Origin: Limosilactobacillus panis
Lineage (GTDB): Bacteria; Bacillota; Bacilli; Lactobacillales; Lactobacillaceae
Length of the DNA stretch: 64,000 nucleotides
NCBI RefSeq assembly: GCF_019797825.1
Contig: NZ_CP081855.1
Location: 682,001-746,000 of the forward strand
Reading direction: 5' to 3'
Shown here: positions 62,361-64,000 of the stretch, piece after piece
Numbering within the stretch: the stretch's first letter is position 1
Layout: the number at the start of each line of letters is the position of its first letter
Position numbers and translations under genes: made by a program
Notes under the pieces: model-generated
Database searches by the model: none
What the model saw: the letters and a program-made list of their open reading frames with translations, nothing else
Told to the model about the DNA's origin: nothing

Positions 62361-62837
62361 TTAACGACCCTCCCGGTGAAAGAGACGGTGGAAAAAGCCC
62401 CCGTCCTCCTTTTTATTTGATTCTTGCTGGTTATTATCCTGTTGGGGGTAACGCTTTTTAACGTCAACGGGTGACTGGAAAACCGCCTTTTTAGCGGCAA
62501 CAACAATCGCTAAGGATGCGGGCTCAACTCTATATTCTGGGTCGGTCTTCATCGTAAACTCAGCGCCCGCCTTGGCTGCGGTCTGGATGTAGCCGTGAAC
62601 CATTTCGTGGGGGAGGTTGCCGTTAACAGATACAAGGTTACCAATCCCTTTCGCTAGTTCAGCTGCTAGTTCAGGTTGCCAATTTTTTTCGTGGAGTTCG
62701 GCAACGGAAATAGTTAAGCAGACTCGTTCACGAAAGGTACCTAGGTATTTGCGCTGTTCGTCTGGCTTGATCTTTTTGGCCCCATAGATGCCGTTATCGA
62801 GTCGTTGTTGGACAGCAGACTTTTTTTCTTCTACCAC
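62361..62837 (-). CDS. DUF1694 family protein (YueI type)
   Basis: 158 residues from GTG 62837 behind AAGGAGG. N-terminal RLDNGIYGAKKIKPDEQRKY and YLGTFRERV, as in YueI. A basic, Gln/Asn-rich tail follows residue 130. Function unknown. First gene of the rarA operon. Confidence 0.83.
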   Translation of the reverse strand: MVEEKKSAVQQRLDNGIYGAKKIKPDEQRKYLGTFRERVCLTISVAELHEKNWQPELAAELAKGIGNLVSVNGNLPHEMVHGYIQTAAKAGAEFTMKTDPEYRVEPASLAIVVAAKKAVFQSPVDVKKRYPQQDNNQQESNKKEDGGFFHRLFHREGR

Positions 62838-62924
62838 TAAAATTCCTCCTTAAAAAGGATATTGTTATTATTGTACCATTAACACAGTGAGAAGCTTAAA
62901 CAATGAATCAGGAGGGTAAGCAAA

Positions 62925-63677
62925 ATGCAGATTGTAATTTCACCAGCACGAACGATAACTGTTGACGAGGATTCATTTTCCTACCAGGACCTTCCAAAGT
63001 ACTTGGCCAAAACGACCAAGATTCTTGAGTGGATGCGGAGTCTTAGCTATGATCAACTTCACCAGCTGTGGTGGAATTGTAGTACTCGTTTAGCGGATAA
63101 GAACTACCAGTGGCTGCAGAAAATGGACCTAAGGCAGCACCTTACCCCGGCCATCATCGCTTTTACGGGACTTCAGTACCAGCACATGGCACCGGACGTT
63201 TTTACTGATGCGGGTTTGGAATATATCCAACAACACCTACGAATTTTGTCCGGTTTTTATGGCCTACTTCGGCCGTTTGATGGAATTGTGCCCTACCGAT
63301 TGGGGATGGGTGATTGTGCCCATGTTGCAGGAACTAAGAACCTTTACCAGTTTTGGGGTGAGACGCTTGCTAACGACCTGTTTACCAACGATAATTTAGT
63401 CTTGGATTTGGCCTCAGCAGAATACGAAAAGGCCATTTTGCCGTATTTAAATAATAACCGTCACTTCGTTAAGTGCCGTTTCGGCGAAGTTATTGATGGT
63501 CGAATTAAACAAAAGACTACTCAGGTGAAAATGGCTCGGGGGACGATGGTTCGCTACATTGCGGAAAATCAGATTACTGATTTAGCGGGTGTCAAACAAT
63601 TCCAGGTTGGTGGTTTTCACTACTACCCGGAGTTGTCCAGTAATGAGGTCCTAGCTTTTGCTCTTAAAAAATTATAA
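62925..63677 (+). CDS. yaaA: YaaA family peroxide stress protein
   Basis: 250 residues. ISPARTI at the start, LSGFYGLLRPFDGIVPYRLGMG in the middle, and RGTMVRYIAENQI near the end are the YaaA marks. In E. coli YaaA limits iron and oxidative DNA damage. Divergent from the rarA operon. AGGAGGGT precedes ATG 62925. Confidence 0.93.
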   Translation: MQIVISPARTITVDEDSFSYQDLPKYLAKTTKILEWMRSLSYDQLHQLWWNCSTRLADKNYQWLQKMDLRQHLTPAIIAFTGLQYQHMAPDVFTDAGLEYIQQHLRILSGFYGLLRPFDGIVPYRLGMGDCAHVAGTKNLYQFWGETLANDLFTNDNLVLDLASAEYEKAILPYLNNNRHFVKCRFGEVIDGRIKQKTTQVKMARGTMVRYIAENQITDLAGVKQFQVGGFHYYPELSSNEVLAFALKKL

Positions 63678-63797
63678 CGTCCTAAAAGCTTAGCAGAGTA
63701 GTAGCTAATGCTTATTTCTGCATTGCAAAAAGACTTAAATTTAAAAAAATGTCCAAAAAGATGTGATTTAAAACACAAATTAGACTATGATAAAGAG

Positions 63798-63811
63798 TGA
63801 AAGCGGTTAAG
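63798..63811. promoter_or_regulatory. cre-like site before pntA
   Basis: TGAAAGCGGTTAAG keeps the TGNAANCG half of the cre consensus and loses the final CA. It lies just behind a TATGAT -10 candidate (63786-63791). Confidence 0.4.
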
Positions 63812-63833
63812 TGAATAGTAAGGAGGAATAATT

Positions 63834-64000
63834 ATGGCAATTGTAATTGCAGCGCTGAAGGAGGCCGATGGTGAACACCGGGTTTCTTTGGTACCGAGTG
63901 TCGTTAAGAGACTTGTCAAGCAAGGCAATAAGGTCTTAATTGAAAAAGGCGCCGGTGCAAAAGCCAACTTCGCTGATCAGCAGTATGTTGATGCTGGTGC
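63834..64000 (+). CDS. pntA: NAD(P) transhydrogenase subunit alpha, N-terminus (partial)
   Basis: 55 codons before the window ends. The start (LKEADGEHRVSLVPSVVKRLVKQG, here broken by family-typical spacing) matches PntA/alanine dehydrogenase N-domains; ALKE and EKGAGAKANFADQQY favour PntA. AAGGAGG precedes ATG 63834. Alanine dehydrogenase is the alternative. Confidence 0.78.
   Translation, partial: MAIVIAALKEADGEHRVSLVPSVVKRLVKQGNKVLIEKGAGAKANFADQQYVDAG

Overview
The window looks like the chromosome of a heterofermentative lactobacillus. Limosilactobacillus or a close relative is my inference; I cannot fix the species. Reasons: xylA/xylB with a ROK-type XylR, GPH-family glycoside symporters, CcpA-type cre sites, a Gram-positive atp operon in the order BEFHAGDC, GatD/MurT, and a Lacto-usp-like RNA beside usp and rarA.

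Layout. (1) 1-19.5 kb is a pentose and glycoside island: the start of a GH31 alpha-xylosidase-like gene, a GPH symporter, a decayed ROK kinase plus two decayed GH1 6-phospho-beta-glucosidases, an MFS sugar porter divergent from an AraC regulator, a second GPH symporter with a GH120 beta-xylosidase, xylR divergent from xylA-xylB, a yagU-like gene and a GH3 beta-glycosidase. Three similar operator-like sequences and several cre sites suggest one xylose/CcpA regulon. (2) 19.6-24.8 kb holds an EamA transporter, a membrane-anchored HExxHxxGxxH metalloprotease, two hypothetical proteins, a beta-hydroxyacid dehydrogenase, tRNA-Gln(CTG), tRNA-Glu(CTC), and a gene-poor stretch with a candidate antisense RNA pair. 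(3) 25-29 kb is a MarR-controlled heterodimeric ABC exporter; one half is frameshifted by a 10-bp tandem duplication and the other has Cys in its Walker A motif. (4) 29-41 kb holds a serine hydrolase, argR, a secondary-alcohol dehydrogenase, gatD-murT, tdk-prfA-prmC-sua5, upp and a yibE/yibF pair. (5) 40.8-42.1 kb is an intact IS30-family element, followed by the atp operon, murA, mreB/mbl, yidD, rodA, a gcvH-like gene and ddl. (6) 55-56.4 kb is a second IS30-family element whose transposase has a nonsense codon. (7) 56.5-64 kb holds an RRNPP-type regulator, two dehydrogenases (one frameshifted), a non-coding RNA cluster around usp (two Lacto-usp-like copies and a roughly 190-nt 6S-like candidate), rarA, yaaA and the start of pntA.

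How the genes work together. In the island, symporters bring in xylosides and other glycosides, intracellular GH120, GH31 and GH3 enzymes release sugars, and XylA/XylB feed D-xylulose-5-phosphate to the phosphoketolase pathway. XylR, AraC and CcpA sites fit induction by substrate and repression by glucose. The beta-glucoside phosphorylation branch (ROK kinase plus GH1) looks lost.

The points most worth a second look are the RNA cluster at 59.5-61.0 kb; the 14- and 15-bp direct repeats flanking the two IS30-family elements, long for this family; the overlapping antisense transcripts at 23.8-24.04 kb; and clustered gene decay. Several of the broken genes have their lesion in a G tract, so homopolymer sequencing error has to be excluded first.
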